This document shows positions 1 through 10,262 of a DNA stretch of 55,172 nt, in pieces (position 1 is the first letter of the stretch; each line of letters begins with the position of its first letter). The stretch is from Endotrypanum monterogeii (lineage: Eukaryota; Euglenozoa; Kinetoplastea; Trypanosomatida; Trypanosomatidae). The DNA lies in NCBI GenBank assembly GCA_000333855.2, contig CM007320.1, positions 1,705,252 through 1,760,423 of the forward strand. Reading direction: 5' to 3'. The notes beneath the pieces are model-generated. The model saw nothing but the letters and a program-made list of their open reading frames with translations, did no database searches and was not told the origin of the DNA. The position numbers and the translations under genes are program-made.

Positions 1-54
1 CCTTCTTGTCTCTGTGTTTTAACCCTACCCTTTATTTTTTTCTTACCTCAACTA
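1..54 (+). other. Misplaced mate-pair tag, copy of 6059-6111
   Basis: These bases repeat 6059-6111 in the same orientation. The differences are mostly homopolymer lengths (A2/A3, C3/C4, T3/T4) plus a few single-base changes, the usual 454 error type. They end exactly where the sequencing linker begins, so they are read sequence from the far end of a circularised insert and do not belong upstream of position 98. Confidence 0.85.
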
Positions 55-97
55 TCGTATAACTTCGTATAATAGTATGCTATACGAAGTTATTACG
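55..97 (+). other. 454 Titanium paired-end linker (loxP-like core)
   Basis: Two 13-base inverted arms of the Cre recombination site surround a 9-base spacer, one base longer than the 8-base loxP spacer (an extra A in an A/T run). The flanking TCGT on the left and TACG on the right match the known 454 Titanium paired-end linker, so this is library-construction sequence left in the assembly. It is neither a native site nor evidence of genetic engineering. Confidence 0.95.
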
Positions 98-2060
98 TTT
101 CTTAGCACTATGAAGTGTTGTGTGTGTGTGTGTGTGTGTGTGTGGAGAGATTACTTTAATGGCCGCCTTTCAGATGAAGACAGAAAGGTTCTTGTGGTGC
201 TGAAGGAGGATGATCTAGCAGTCCGAGGCCGGCGCCACCTCTCTTCCCTTCCCCCCCCCCCCCAAAAAAAAAAAAAAATCTGTTGCGCAGGCGTAACGAA
301 AACGAAAGGCAAGAGCTCACCGCATTCAGTCTGTAGGAGAAAATGGAAGACATCTTCGAAATCCAGTGGTGTTTAACCAGCTGAGTACCCATTCATTTGT
401 GTCTTCATCTCTTGTCTTCATGTCTTTGATTTATGCTCACCCTGTGTCGAAGCTTCTTACAAACCTAGTTACCTCGCCCCCCCCTCTTTCTTTCCTTTCG
501 CGTCGTTCTTCTTTTTCCATTTTCTCTCTCGTTTTGTTTTTGGTTTTGTGCCCAAGCCGATCTCTTGACTCGACTTTTTCACTTGCTTCTCATTTCTCTC
601 ATGCAATTTTTTTTTCCCTTCCCTCACGCTCTGTTTGCAACGCCTCGTTGTCCCAATGAAAACGGCCCATCTACGACTGCTCATCACCTTGTTCTTCAAA
701 AGATTTCCCCACAGTTGCATTGGGTAATACACTGGCGTGTTGTGGTCTCTCGACGTTCCCTTTCATAACTCTGGGGATTTTTCGAGTGATCTTTTTGAAA
801 AAAAATTGTTTTCCATCTTTCTTCCCCACTTTCCTTTTCACTCGGGCTTTTTCTTTTCTTTTCTCTGTTGTTTGTTCCCCCCCTTTTTTTTGGTACGGCT
901 CTTCATAATTGGTGTGTAATATTTTATTACTGGATACATGGGTTTGCTCTCCGTGGCTATGGGTGTGTACGTGTGTGTCTAGATGAATATTGGAAGGTGG
1001 TTGGGACAGGTAATTTGTGTATATGTCTGTGTGTGTGTGCGTGTGTGTGTCCGCTGGGATTTGGTTAGCTCTGCACACACCTCTGTCAATTGTGCGTTTC
1101 TTTTTTCCAATTCTCATTTTTCTGTGGCGCCGTGGGGGTGTTTGCAATCGAGAGGCGATGTCATGGGTCGTTTGAATTGCCGACTTTAGATGCTTGTGGC
1201 CTCGCTATCGTCTCAGAGATCCTTTTTTTCCCCCCCTTTGGAGCCTTTATGAGGAGGGCACCTGCCTCCCACTCCTCGTCAACCTCGTTTCGGTTTTCAA
1301 ACTATCTTGCGTATGTTCGTTCCTCTCTCTTTTTTTTTTGTTTAGTGTTTTCTTCCCCTCTACCTCAGTCAGTTGATGAACGAGAGAGGGGTGGAGGTTC
1401 AGGTTGGACTTGGTTGGTGCACTGTCTTTATCACCTAAAAAATGAGAATATACACACACACACACACAGAGAAAAAAAAAAAACTCAAGTGAGGAGCTGT
1501 AGATAGGGTGGTCACGTACAGACAAGTTAGAGTTGCCTCCCTTTCTCTCCTTGCTATCATCGGCCCTGTTTTTCCTTCTCGCACATTCTTCTTCACCCTT
1601 TCAGTGAATCGGCAAAGCTAGTGTGCCCATGCTCAACCTTCGACCCCGCGGCACTCAACATCATGCTAAGGGGGAAGTTTCCCTGACACTTTTTATCTCT
1701 TTCCTGACCTCCTCGTCTGGTATTCACCTCATTGAAAAAAAAAATCTCTACACCTGTGTCCTCGGAAAACGTTCCTATTGTTTTTTTTTTTCCACATCAG
1801 AATGTCTCCCCCTCTTTCGCTCCTATACCCCTCCTCTACCTCGATTCACACATATATAAATAAATGAATAAATTTATATAGAAGAAAAAAAAAGGAGCAA
1901 CATATCCAAAGGGAAGGTTTAAATTGTTTGAAGTGTATGCTAGACATTCACACCTCATTCTTTATCATCTTTGAATCGCGAGGCATTGTTTTCTGTTGCG
2001 CACGTTCAATTCTCTTCATATATAACGAAGCAAAGAAATCACATATACATTCGTATATTT

Positions 2061-2092
<32 letters not shown>

Positions 2093-2174
2093 TATTTTTT
2101 TTTTCAGTCTGCAGTCTCTTTTTTTTCCTGTCTTTTTGACAGCCTTGCATCCGATAGAAGTTGGGCTCGGGAAA
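98..2174. other. Intergenic, no gene seen
   Basis: This is T-rich sequence with no recognisable coding region. It has (TG)n runs near 118-144 and 1027-1052, a C-run/A-run at about 249-278, a (CA)n at about 1452-1468 and a (TA)n at about 2070-2090. Short ORFs here are low complexity on both strands. The right part supplies the trans-splice signals for the first acyltransferase gene. Confidence 0.7.
2116..2142 (+). promoter_or_regulatory. Spliced-leader acceptor of first acyltransferase
   Basis: A polypyrimidine run (2116-2137) is followed by AG at 2141-2142, 33 bases before the ATG. Two earlier AGs (2106-2107 and 2113-2114) follow another T-run and are alternatives. Confidence 0.5.
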
Positions 2175-3107
2175 ATGTATGCCCTCATCTCTAGCTTTCT
2201 CTTGGCCGCCGTCTACGGTGTTTTCCTTTACCTGCTGCGCCGTCGCCACGTTTCCCTCATTGTCATGCGCATGTGGTTTACTTTTCACATGTTGCTTTCC
2301 CTGATGGTGACATGTTTATTCGCCGTGATATTTTTTTTGCTGATGAGGTTGAATCTGCTGGACATCGCAACTGCCCAGTCCCTGCAGCGGTGCGTCTGCG
2401 CGACCACGTTTGGCTACTGGCTCCGGTTCAACAGTCCGCACATTCGCGTTGAGCGGTTGCCGGGATCACTTCCGTTCTCGGCTATTAAGCAGCAACACGA
2501 CATGTGCCTCTGCCACACGAGCTTCTTCGACACAATCCTCTTCCTGTGGTTTGTGCCTTACCGCTATATATCCAATGCGAAGACATTTGCAAAGGCGGGA
2601 CTCACAAAGCTTCCACTTTTGGGCACCATGATCACTTCCTGCGGGCACTTCCTCGTCTACTTCACCTCCTCCGAGTCGAGCTGCTTTTCGGTGCAGAAGG
2701 AAAAGCAGGCTGCTGTGGCGGCCGACGTAGAGGATTTTCTCAACAAGGGCGGCTCCCTCTCCTTTTTTCCGGAGGGCGCACTGAACCGCACGCCGGAGGT
2801 CCTCAGGGACTTTCGGCTTGGAAGCTTCAGCACGATCTTGCGGCACAAACTGAGGCTCTACTACTGCGTCACCTACGGCAATCATGAGGTGTGGTCACCA
2901 TCTCTGAAAGGCATGCCGGGCTATCCTGCTGACATCTACGTGTATGTGGGAAAGTATGAGTACGATCCAGACAAGGTGGATGCAGCAGGGCTCGCCAAAG
3001 GACTGCGCGAGGAGATGCAAAAACATATCGACCAAATGTTAGCGCTGCGGGCAAAGCGGGGCTACCAGCCATGGTGGAAGGCATCCACCGCCGCCTCTTC
3101 CGCGTAG
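2175..3107 (+). CDS. PlsC-type lysophospholipid acyltransferase-like protein, copy 1
   Basis: A 310-aa membrane protein of the glycerolipid acyltransferase (PlsC/AGPAT) family, which transfers fatty acyl groups to lysophospholipids. Two hydrophobic stretches occupy about residues 1-20 and 36-58. The catalytic HX4D box is HTSFFD (H114, D119). A block resembling motif II spans about 144-161, and motif III reads FFPEGALN at 197-204. The asparagine before the usual NHX4D histidine is replaced by cysteine. The reading frame is open upstream to 1971, but this ATG is the first one after the splice tract and its protein aligns from end to end with copy 2 (4169). Substrate and organelle cannot be read from sequence; an ER membrane is likely for the family. 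Confidence 0.88.
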   Translation: MYALISSFLLAAVYGVFLYLLRRRHVSLIVMRMWFTFHMLLSLMVTCLFAVIFFLLMRLNLLDIATAQSLQRCVCATTFGYWLRFNSPHIRVERLPGSLPFSAIKQQHDMCLCHTSFFDTILFLWFVPYRYISNAKTFAKAGLTKLPLLGTMITSCGHFLVYFTSSESSCFSVQKEKQAAVAADVEDFLNKGGSLSFFPEGALNRTPEVLRDFRLGSFSTILRHKLRLYYCVTYGNHEVWSPSLKGMPGYPADIYVYVGKYEYDPDKVDAAGLAKGLREEMQKHIDQMLALRAKRGYQPWWKASTAASSA

Positions 3108-4168
3108 TGTGTGGCAAGCTCACATCTCGATAGAAGGTCACGGTAACAAACTGTGGGAGACGCCGGCCGTGTCGGTGTGAGTCGTTGAAGAAGGACTGTC
3201 TTATCAGAATAAAAGCTAGGCTTCATAGTTTGTTAGCGTTTTTGTAACACGTCCCGGTCCTCCACTTTTGGGAGCAGCCTGTTGGCGAGAAAAAGGCACG
3301 CGCGGCAACTCAGGTGCCGCATTCCCGGGATCGTATGCACACAATCAGCTTGTAAATACAGTGGGAATCGCTCCCGGGGAAGACATGGCAGCAGATGCGG
3401 ATACTCATCGAAACATATAACTATGTAGATGTATGTTGTGTATTTGCATATAATACGAACTACATTTCACCAGGATGGAGTCCGAGTATCCAAAAAAAGA
3501 GTACCTAACGTTATTTGCTGTCGATATAAGTATCGTGAAAGGATACTGTTCAGACGTGTTTGGTGGCATAGGTCAATCCGCGTTTTCGACTTTGCAATAC
3601 ATGTGTGCCTGTGTGTATCTGAGTCACATACTCTCTCGGAGTGGATTGGTATTATTTCTTTTGTTTTTGTTTGCTCTTTCTCGGCACTGTTTTCAGCTGG
3701 TTTTTAATGTCTTCTTTCTTAATTGAATGTTGTCATGGAAAATATTGCACCAGCGTATTTCTCGGCGGCATTGCTCAAGTGATGATCTTCAGGTAAACGA
3801 AGACTGCTGCGTAGATATATCTATATGTATATATATATACACTATTCAAAAACAATATGAATGATTATATATATATATATATGCACTATATCAAAGAAAA
3901 ATGTATTTCCCCATTTTTCAAAGGTATTCAACCTTGCTCGAGGGTGTTTCACATTCTGCGCCACTTCTCATCTCCGATTTTCACACTTCTTCTACTTCAC
4001 CTGTACATGAACACTCTTGTGACACAGGCAGTTCCTCTTTATTTTGACCGCTGACGTTTTTTTCTATTTTTTCCGCTTACCCACGCACAGGAACGCTTAC
4101 ACACTCACTCACCCCGGCTTCCCTTACAGACACACACACACATACACACTGAAGGGTAGAGCTAATAA
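3108..4168. other. Intergenic between tandem acyltransferases
   Basis: No gene is visible. It holds the 3' UTR of copy 1, TA-rich tracts around 3815-3885, and the polypyrimidine tract of copy 2. I see no similarity to the leader of copy 1, so the duplication is old or covered only the coding part. Confidence 0.65.
4057..4090 (+). promoter_or_regulatory. Spliced-leader acceptor of second acyltransferase
   Basis: A T/C-rich tract (4057-4079) is followed by its first AG at 4089-4090 (CACAG), giving a 78-base leader before the ATG at 4169. There is no earlier AG in the interval, which makes this one of the clearest acceptors in the window. Confidence 0.65.
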
Positions 4169-5086
4169 ATGTTGCTCCTTTATTTTTGTATTTTTGTATT
4201 CCTCTACGGATGTGTGCTGGGGCTTCTTTATCAACGCATGATGCCTGTGGGGCTGATGCGCGCATGGTTTACACTGCACCTTCTCATCACCATCATTGTG
4301 ACTTACGTTGGTTGTTGCATAATTTCTTTCTTGGCGTGCACACTGCACGTCGTCTCCGCCCCCACAGCGCAGGCGCTCTCTCGACTTTGCAAGCACGTCA
4401 CCTTCAAGTTTTGGTTTGCAGCAAACGTTCCACATCTGCGTATCGTACAGATGCCGGGTTCACTGCCCTACAATGCCATGCAGCAAGGAAGTGTTTGCTC
4501 ATGTCACTGCAGCTTCTTTGACCCTCTCCTTTTTTTGATTGTCGCACCCTATTCACTTCTGTGGAGGGGCCGCACATTCCTCAAAAGCTCTTTGCTCGGC
4601 CTTCCGTTGTTCGGGTATGTGTTGCGGTGCGCTGGGCACTTTCCGGTGCATTTCTCTAATGAGCATACCGACTCCTTTTCTGTCAACAAGGAGAAGCAGA
4701 TGGCGGTATTGGCTGACGTGGAGGAGTGGATAAAGATGGGGAACAGCATTTGCTTTTATCCAGAGGGTATGATCAACCGTGCACCACAAGTTCTCCGGGA
4801 ATTTAGGTTGGGCAGCTTCAGCACAATCCTGAAACACAAAATGCCTTTGTATTACCTTGTTGTCCACGGAAATCACGATGTCTGGTCACCCACTTTGAGA
4901 GGAATGCCCGGATTTCCTGCGGACATATACACATATGTAGGCAAGTATGACTACGACCCTGATCGGGAGGACGCGCGTTCTCTCGCGGAGGGGCTGAGGA
5001 AGGAGATGCAGCGACGTCTCGGCGACATGGTAGCTCGAAAAAAGGTGGAAACAAAGCCATGGCATGTTTCTCCGCACGTGTGCTAG
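4169..5086 (+). CDS. PlsC-type lysophospholipid acyltransferase-like protein, copy 2
   Basis: A 305-aa paralogue of the gene at 2175, collinear over its whole length but well diverged. The HX4D box is HCSFFD (H113, D118) and motif III reads FYPEGMIN (196-203). The segment around residues 212-265, with FRLGSFSTIL, GNHDVWSP and VGKYDYDP, is almost the same as in copy 1, which marks it as the family's own conserved core. Hydrophobic segments lie at about 1-20 and 33-58. Copy 1 and copy 2 differ most in the N-terminal membrane part and the C-terminal tail, so they may differ in substrate or location. Both keep all catalytic residues, so neither looks like a pseudogene. Confidence 0.88.
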   Translation: MLLLYFCIFVFLYGCVLGLLYQRMMPVGLMRAWFTLHLLITIIVTYVGCCIISFLACTLHVVSAPTAQALSRLCKHVTFKFWFAANVPHLRIVQMPGSLPYNAMQQGSVCSCHCSFFDPLLFLIVAPYSLLWRGRTFLKSSLLGLPLFGYVLRCAGHFPVHFSNEHTDSFSVNKEKQMAVLADVEEWIKMGNSICFYPEGMINRAPQVLREFRLGSFSTILKHKMPLYYLVVHGNHDVWSPTLRGMPGFPADIYTYVGKYDYDPDREDARSLAEGLRKEMQRRLGDMVARKKVETKPWHVSPHVC

Positions 5087-5384
5087 GAATATCGGCAAGG
5101 AAAGGGCACTGTGATAGAGGTGCAAAGTTGCTCCACTCAAATATGTCAAGGGTGATTGTGCGTTGGCGAGCCCTCCTGGATACTTTTTTCTTTACTAGTT
5201 AGTGAAAAAAAAAACAATTAAAAATATATATATATATATATATATATATTACGTTTTTCGTATTTTTTTCCTACGTCATAGCGGATGTCTCCTCTGCACA
5301 TGCCAATGAACGCGTTTAATCGCCTATTCTCTCACTCCCGCTACATCAGTAATAAGAATGGTTATTTTCTTAATATACTTTATG

Positions 5385-6000
5385 ACGCGCCGCCCCCGTA
5401 GCGACGGGGTGGGAAAGGGCGGCAGCGGTGTTGCTCTGTATGCTTCCGAAGGTCTCTGCCGACTCGAGCGTGAAGTCAAGCAGTCCCGCAGACCGCCCCG
5501 CCCCGCCCCTCCTTTCCCCTATCGTGAGTGTCGAAGCGGTGCTGATGACGGCATGGCCGAGTGCCTGGGGCTGCAGAAGTTGGGGGTCGGTTGCCGTTGA
5601 GGGTATGTGCTGCTGTATTCTGCATCCTGTTGGCTGGATCGACATGCTACAGTGCGCACACACCCGTGCCATCTGTGTGGTCGTGGGGGCGTGGTGGTGA
5701 GCCGAGTGCATCTCCCCCTCCCCTTTTTTCCTCTGCTCCACTGCTCCACTGTTGGCGGTGGGGATGCGAGAGGGGTGACGCCATTGGACGCGGTGTGCGG
5801 TGCAGTATCACACATCTGTGTAGTTGGTGATTCTCAGGTGGGGCGTGTGTAGGGCTCGGGGCAGAGGCTGAGCTGGGATGACTGAGTGGGCATCAGGCCA
5901 GCGCCAGATTCGCTGCCGCTCGACACTGCACGACGTGTCCTGCCACGCACTGATGTGTATGTGTGTGTTACTGGTGTCGAGCTCATATTGTGTGATTGCA
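5385..6000 (+). repeat. GC-rich island, possible SIDER-type retroposon remnant
   Basis: This block is much richer in G and C than its T-rich surroundings, has no ORF, and lies in a probable 3' UTR. That is the usual setting of Leishmania SIDER elements (short degenerate retroposons of about 0.55 kb). The right part, with GCTGCC, CACTGCAC and CCTGCCACGCACTGATGTGT followed by TG repeats, resembles SIDER2 as I remember it. I could not compare it with the consensus, and I see no clear poly-A end or target duplication. Confidence 0.35.
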
Positions 6001-7245
6001 TTGGGTGCTGTTAGGAAGAGGAAGAAAATTCAACAGAAAATTTTAACGAATCTACTCACCTTCTTGCTCTGTCTTTTAAACCCCTACCTTTTATTTTTTT
6101 CACCTCAACTAGTTTTCTCTGCGCTGAGAGCTGCGTTTGCATCCGGGTGCCTTCACAAGATGGGGGTTCCGTAGTGATGTACGACGCGCGCAAGAGCTTG
6201 TAGAATTTCCTGTTTTCCTATTTTTTATCGCTTCATTTTACCTCGTGCTCCCTCGTGTTCACGCGCGTTTGTTTTTATATTGACCGTTTTTTTTTTTTTT
6301 TATGGCTATGTAAACATCTATTGTTATATGTTCATCTGTTGGTTCTTCACCTCCTCATTGCGTCCGCTGTGTTTTTATTATTTCATTTCTCGGATTCTTT
6401 TCTTCGCGGCCGAGCGTGACAGTTTTAGGCTTTGGGGAAGAGCTGAGGTGTGAGCAGCGGTGGTGGGTGAGAGGGGGAATAAAAACGGCGCTGACTAGCA
6501 CGCTGGCACGATCACGATATTCAGCGTTTTTGTTTTTATATCCCCTTCTTTTCTGAACTAAACTTCTCTATTTGTTTTTGTACTTTCTAGTTTTCCATTA
6601 CGCGCTGGTCCCCTCCTCTCCCGCGCTTCCTCGTGACTTTATTGCGTTAGGATGCTCTGTGTTGTGTTCCATCGCATCTTATGCATCCCCCTTTTCGGCG
6701 TGTATGTCATGTGTGCTCGTCGTACGAATGCCACTCCGCGCATTTTTTTATTATTGCCTTTCCAAGCGCGATTGGCGGGAGATAGGGGTAGCCTAACGCG
6801 CACTGTTATATTGCTTTCCCGGATACCTAGAGCTTCAGCGACCCATCACCAATCGATCAACTTTATTTTATATGTGCCGTGTGCGTCGAATACTATTTTC
6901 CGCTTTTTCATTTTCACTTTATCATCGCTTTCCGCTGGCTTTCGATGAGAGCGTCATCATCAACTTCCTTTTTTTTTGTCTTCACCCCCACTCCCTCCTC
7001 CGTTCTGTGGAGTGTACGTGTGCGTTGTGTGTGGGTGGCCGGTCAAAAAACGAAATGCAAACCTAGTCGCGCGTAGTCAAGCGTCTTATTGGCACCCACT
7101 GAGCGATTCGGCTCAAAGTGTATGAGCTTCTTTCCAGGCGCATGTGCTTTCTCACGGTACATGTCTGGGTAGGTTCGCCTATGGAACATGAGCTTTTAAA
7201 AATTATTGTTATTGTTGACGTTTTTTTTTCTCGTTTCTTCTGTCC

Positions 7246-7282
<37 letters not shown>

Positions 7283-9076
7283 TATATGCTGCAAGGGGTG
7301 GGGGTGGGGTGAGGATAAAGGTGCTGTTGGCTGAGGCGTGTTTGAGCTCAAGTGTGGTTGAAGCCGAATTCATTTCATCGTTTCACGCGTTTGTGTCCCG
7401 TATGTTGTCCCTTGATGCGGCAGAGGAGGTCAGGCACCTATGGGGATGCTGGCGGGGGTGAAAAGAGGAAAAATGGGGTCGGTTTGTCACAGACCAGTAC
7501 GATGTGCCTCAATGCGTTTCTCTTTTTTTTTGTTTCTTTCTGTCCACAGCTATTTTCGCGCACCTCATTTCGACTCTTCCGTGTAATGCCGTGGATTGCC
7601 TCGAAACAATGGAGGAGGAGAGGGCACAGGGCTCCTGTGGGGGCGAGCGGTATACGAAAATGTAGGTCTCGATTGAAAAAAAAATCGGCTGCTGTGCTTG
7701 AACTCCCTCTTCAGAGCTCTACTGTACGTATGCCATCAAAGGTGTGTGTGTGTGTGTGTGTGTGTGGATCTGATTCTAAAAAAAAGAGCTTCGCAAGCGA
7801 ACGACAACGCGGCTGCGTTTGCACCAAAGGGCTGTGCATTCTTCCTCACTGCATTGTGGATTGAGCGTATGCGCAAAGGATTAAACCATTCAACGGCTTC
7901 TCCGGGTCAGTGAGCGTTTGTGCTGTGGGCGCGGTATCCGTGTCACCGGCCCCCTATGTGCGTTCAGGGGCGACTTCTTGCATGACTCCTCAGTCTACTA
8001 CGACTTCCTATGGCATGTGATTCAGAAGTGTCTCTCGGACTCGAGGGGGGAGGTCTTGATACATGACTGTTGCTATCATAGACGAGGAAAAAAAGAGAGA
8101 CGCAGAGACTCAAGGAGATCCAGCTGCGAGGGCTCCCGCGGAGGAGGAAGAGAAGCAAGGTAGCAAAGAAAGATCCCAAAACATAGCACACGAAGAACCG
8201 GCACTCAAATTTATTTTCGGACATACACATATATATATATATATAAAGCGCGAGATGGAGCGGTTTTGCTGGCAACATAGCACAATGCAGGGGTGTATGC
8301 CCTGATGCACTGAAGAGGTATGCGTAGCTGGACTGCTTTTATACACGTACTGTATTATTATTTTTTTCTTCTTACCACGTGTGGTTGTGGCTGTGAGGTG
8401 GAGGGGGGTAAGAAGTGAGACCTGTATGGGTGCTATGCTCAAAAGCGTTTCGAATTCTTTTATTGTTCTGCACCAGGGGGGCAGGCCTCCTCTCCCTCCT
8501 CTCTTCACTTCTCGCTATACGAACACCTCTGTCCGAGAACGACAAACCACTCCTCAATTTTTTTTTTTTTTGATGACCAGCTAAGAAGAATATGTCTGCG
8601 AGTTAGCCACCGTCATGTGCATCTGTACGCATGTCGGACATACGTTTCCCATCCACTCTTTCCCCGGCTCCCGGAGCTCCTTACTCCACTATTTTCTGAG
8701 AGCTCCCTCCCCCCCCCCCCTCTCCACCCTCCTCCCACACATTCCAAACGAAGACTGAGCCTCACCTTTTTAGTGCTGTTCACTTAGGCCCACATTAGTT
8801 CAACAGTGGTGAGTCATAGGCAGAGGTGCAGTCGTCATGTAAGTGCATATTCGGCTCAACGTTTTTGCACTGCAAAGACCCCTGATTTCATTTGCAAAAA
8901 AAAAAAAAATACATCAGCGGCATCTGCTTTCCGTGTGACAGTGTGTTTCTTCATCTTGTTTGTCGCACCTCTCGCTTCCAGCTTAGTGTGAAAAAAGGGA
9001 AGCTGCTTGACTGTTGCACCGCTCTCGCTTCACACCCTCCGCGTTCATCTCAGCGATATTTTCCTTCGCTTTTCAT

Positions 9077-9095
9077 ATTTTTTTCCTTTTTGCAG
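9077..9095 (+). promoter_or_regulatory. Spliced-leader acceptor upstream of SLD5
   Basis: A T/C tract ends in TGCAG, with AG at 9094-9095, leaving a leader of about 230 bases. A nearer alternative is AG 9291-9292 after the T-run at about 9270-9289, which would leave 34 bases. Confidence 0.5.
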
Positions 9096-9326
9096 AGCGG
9101 GACTTGGTGTTACTCTGTGCTATTTTGCCCACGCTGACGTTGCGGCTGTTTCAGATAATAAAATAGGAAAAGAGGTTGTATAAACACACGTCCTCGGCCT
9201 TACTCCTCCCCTCCTCCCCCTTCAGCGAGTTCCACAGCTAAGAAGGGACTAGAGGATCTACACATTCGATTTTTTTTTTGTTTACTTCTTAGCAACACCA
9301 AGTAAAAAAAAAAAGTAGATTGACCA

Positions 9327-10262
9327 ATGTTTTTTGAAGAAAATCTCAACGACACCCTTGGAGACGAGTCACTTGGGCACGATGGTGGCGCGCCGACTCG
9401 CCTTCTTTCGCAGGTGGGCGATGGACGGGCCTCTTCAGGCGCACCCTCCCTAAATGACTCAGTCACGCATTTCGGGCTGAACGACTTTTCTATGACGCCT
9501 GGTGAGTCAGAGGTCGCTTCAGCGGTTCCAGAAAAAAGCACATCGGCTGCGGCGATTCAGTTACTGATAGAAGCCTCTGCAAATGAGCGCTTCAGTCCCG
9601 AGGTTTTGCCCTACCCCACTTCCACCATCGACACTGTTGTGAATCTCCTCCGGAAAACTCAGGAGCGAGTAGAGGAGATGGTGGCCAATGAAAAGCGTGA
9701 GGGGGCTGGACGAACACTTCTTCCCTTTCGTCCATCAGACATCATCGACTTGGAGATGCAGCGTGTTCAGTTTTTTCTGTGCGAGCTGCTTCGTTGTCGA
9801 CTACGCAAAATAGAAAGCCTTTCCATGTCTATCTTCTATGAGGGGCTTGGGGCTGCGCAGTCGTCATCGCAGCAGGGACCAGGAGAACTCTCACCTCCCT
9901 CCACTGCTCTACCAGAGGTGCGTGTGCCGCAGAGGCAAAACCTGTCCTTGAAGGAGCAGTGGGTTGCGGATCAGCTGGCTCGAAGCGCACACGCGGCTTT
10001 GATGGACTCGGGTCTGCGCTCGATGCCGGCTGCCTTGCAGTATCTCACTCCCCATCTGCCCGAAGCGGAGGGGATGGAGATACTGCCGGAGCCGGACCTC
10101 GGGGCGTACGTGTTCGGTGTGGCTCTCGAGGATCTTGGAATGGTAAACCTAGGGGAGGGGGGCCAAGACGCTTCGCGTGCAATCAATGCGGGGGAACTGT
10201 TTCTCACTCCCTATCACAATCTCCGTCTATATGTTATGTCGGGACAGGTGCGGCTGGTGTGA
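9327..10262 (+). CDS. SLD5: GINS complex subunit SLD5
   Basis: A 311-aa subunit of the GINS tetramer (SLD5-PSF1-PSF2-PSF3), which joins CDC45 and MCM2-7 to form the replicative helicase in the nucleus. The first conserved helix has NERFSPEVL (residues 87-95). The central A-domain signature LRCRLRKIE is at about 155-163. Further on come MP, then PDLGAYVF, which opens the C-terminal B-domain, and the ending SGQVRLV, matching the usual SG-V-LI tail. The protein is about 90 residues longer than animal SLD5 because of an acidic, Ser-rich N-terminal extension (about 1-75) and a linker rich in Ser, Pro and Gln near 173-200. The start is the first ATG after the splice tracts. Confidence 0.93.
   Translation: MFFEENLNDTLGDESLGHDGGAPTRLLSQVGDGRASSGAPSLNDSVTHFGLNDFSMTPGESEVASAVPEKSTSAAAIQLLIEASANERFSPEVLPYPTSTIDTVVNLLRKTQERVEEMVANEKREGAGRTLLPFRPSDIIDLEMQRVQFFLCELLRCRLRKIESLSMSIFYEGLGAAQSSSQQGPGELSPPSTALPEVRVPQRQNLSLKEQWVADQLARSAHAALMDSGLRSMPAALQYLTPHLPEAEGMEILPEPDLGAYVFGVALEDLGMVNLGEGGQDASRAINAGELFLTPYHNLRLYVMSGQVRLV

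Larger units (their letters stand above)
5087..9326. other. Long intergenic region, no convincing gene
   Basis: This 4.2-kb stretch has no ORF that I recognise. Contents in order: (TA)n at 5225-5250; a GC-rich island at about 5385-6000, listed separately; very T-rich DNA to about 7250; (TA)n at 7246-7288; (TG)n at 7741-7766; (TA)n at 8227-8246; C-run at about 8708-8722; and the SLD5 splice tract near 9077-9095. Two short ORFs (7309-7461 and 7918-8163) look slightly protein-like but have no relative I know. Confidence 0.6.

Noticed and set aside
55..97. Native loxP site or sign of a phage or engineered insert
   Set aside because: The bases outside the 34-base core also match the sequencing linker, and the neighbouring bases 1-54 are a displaced mate tag.
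1971..2174. Upstream extension of the first acyltransferase
   Set aside because: It translates a TA repeat and T-runs, begins at a non-ATG codon, and lies largely before the splice acceptors.
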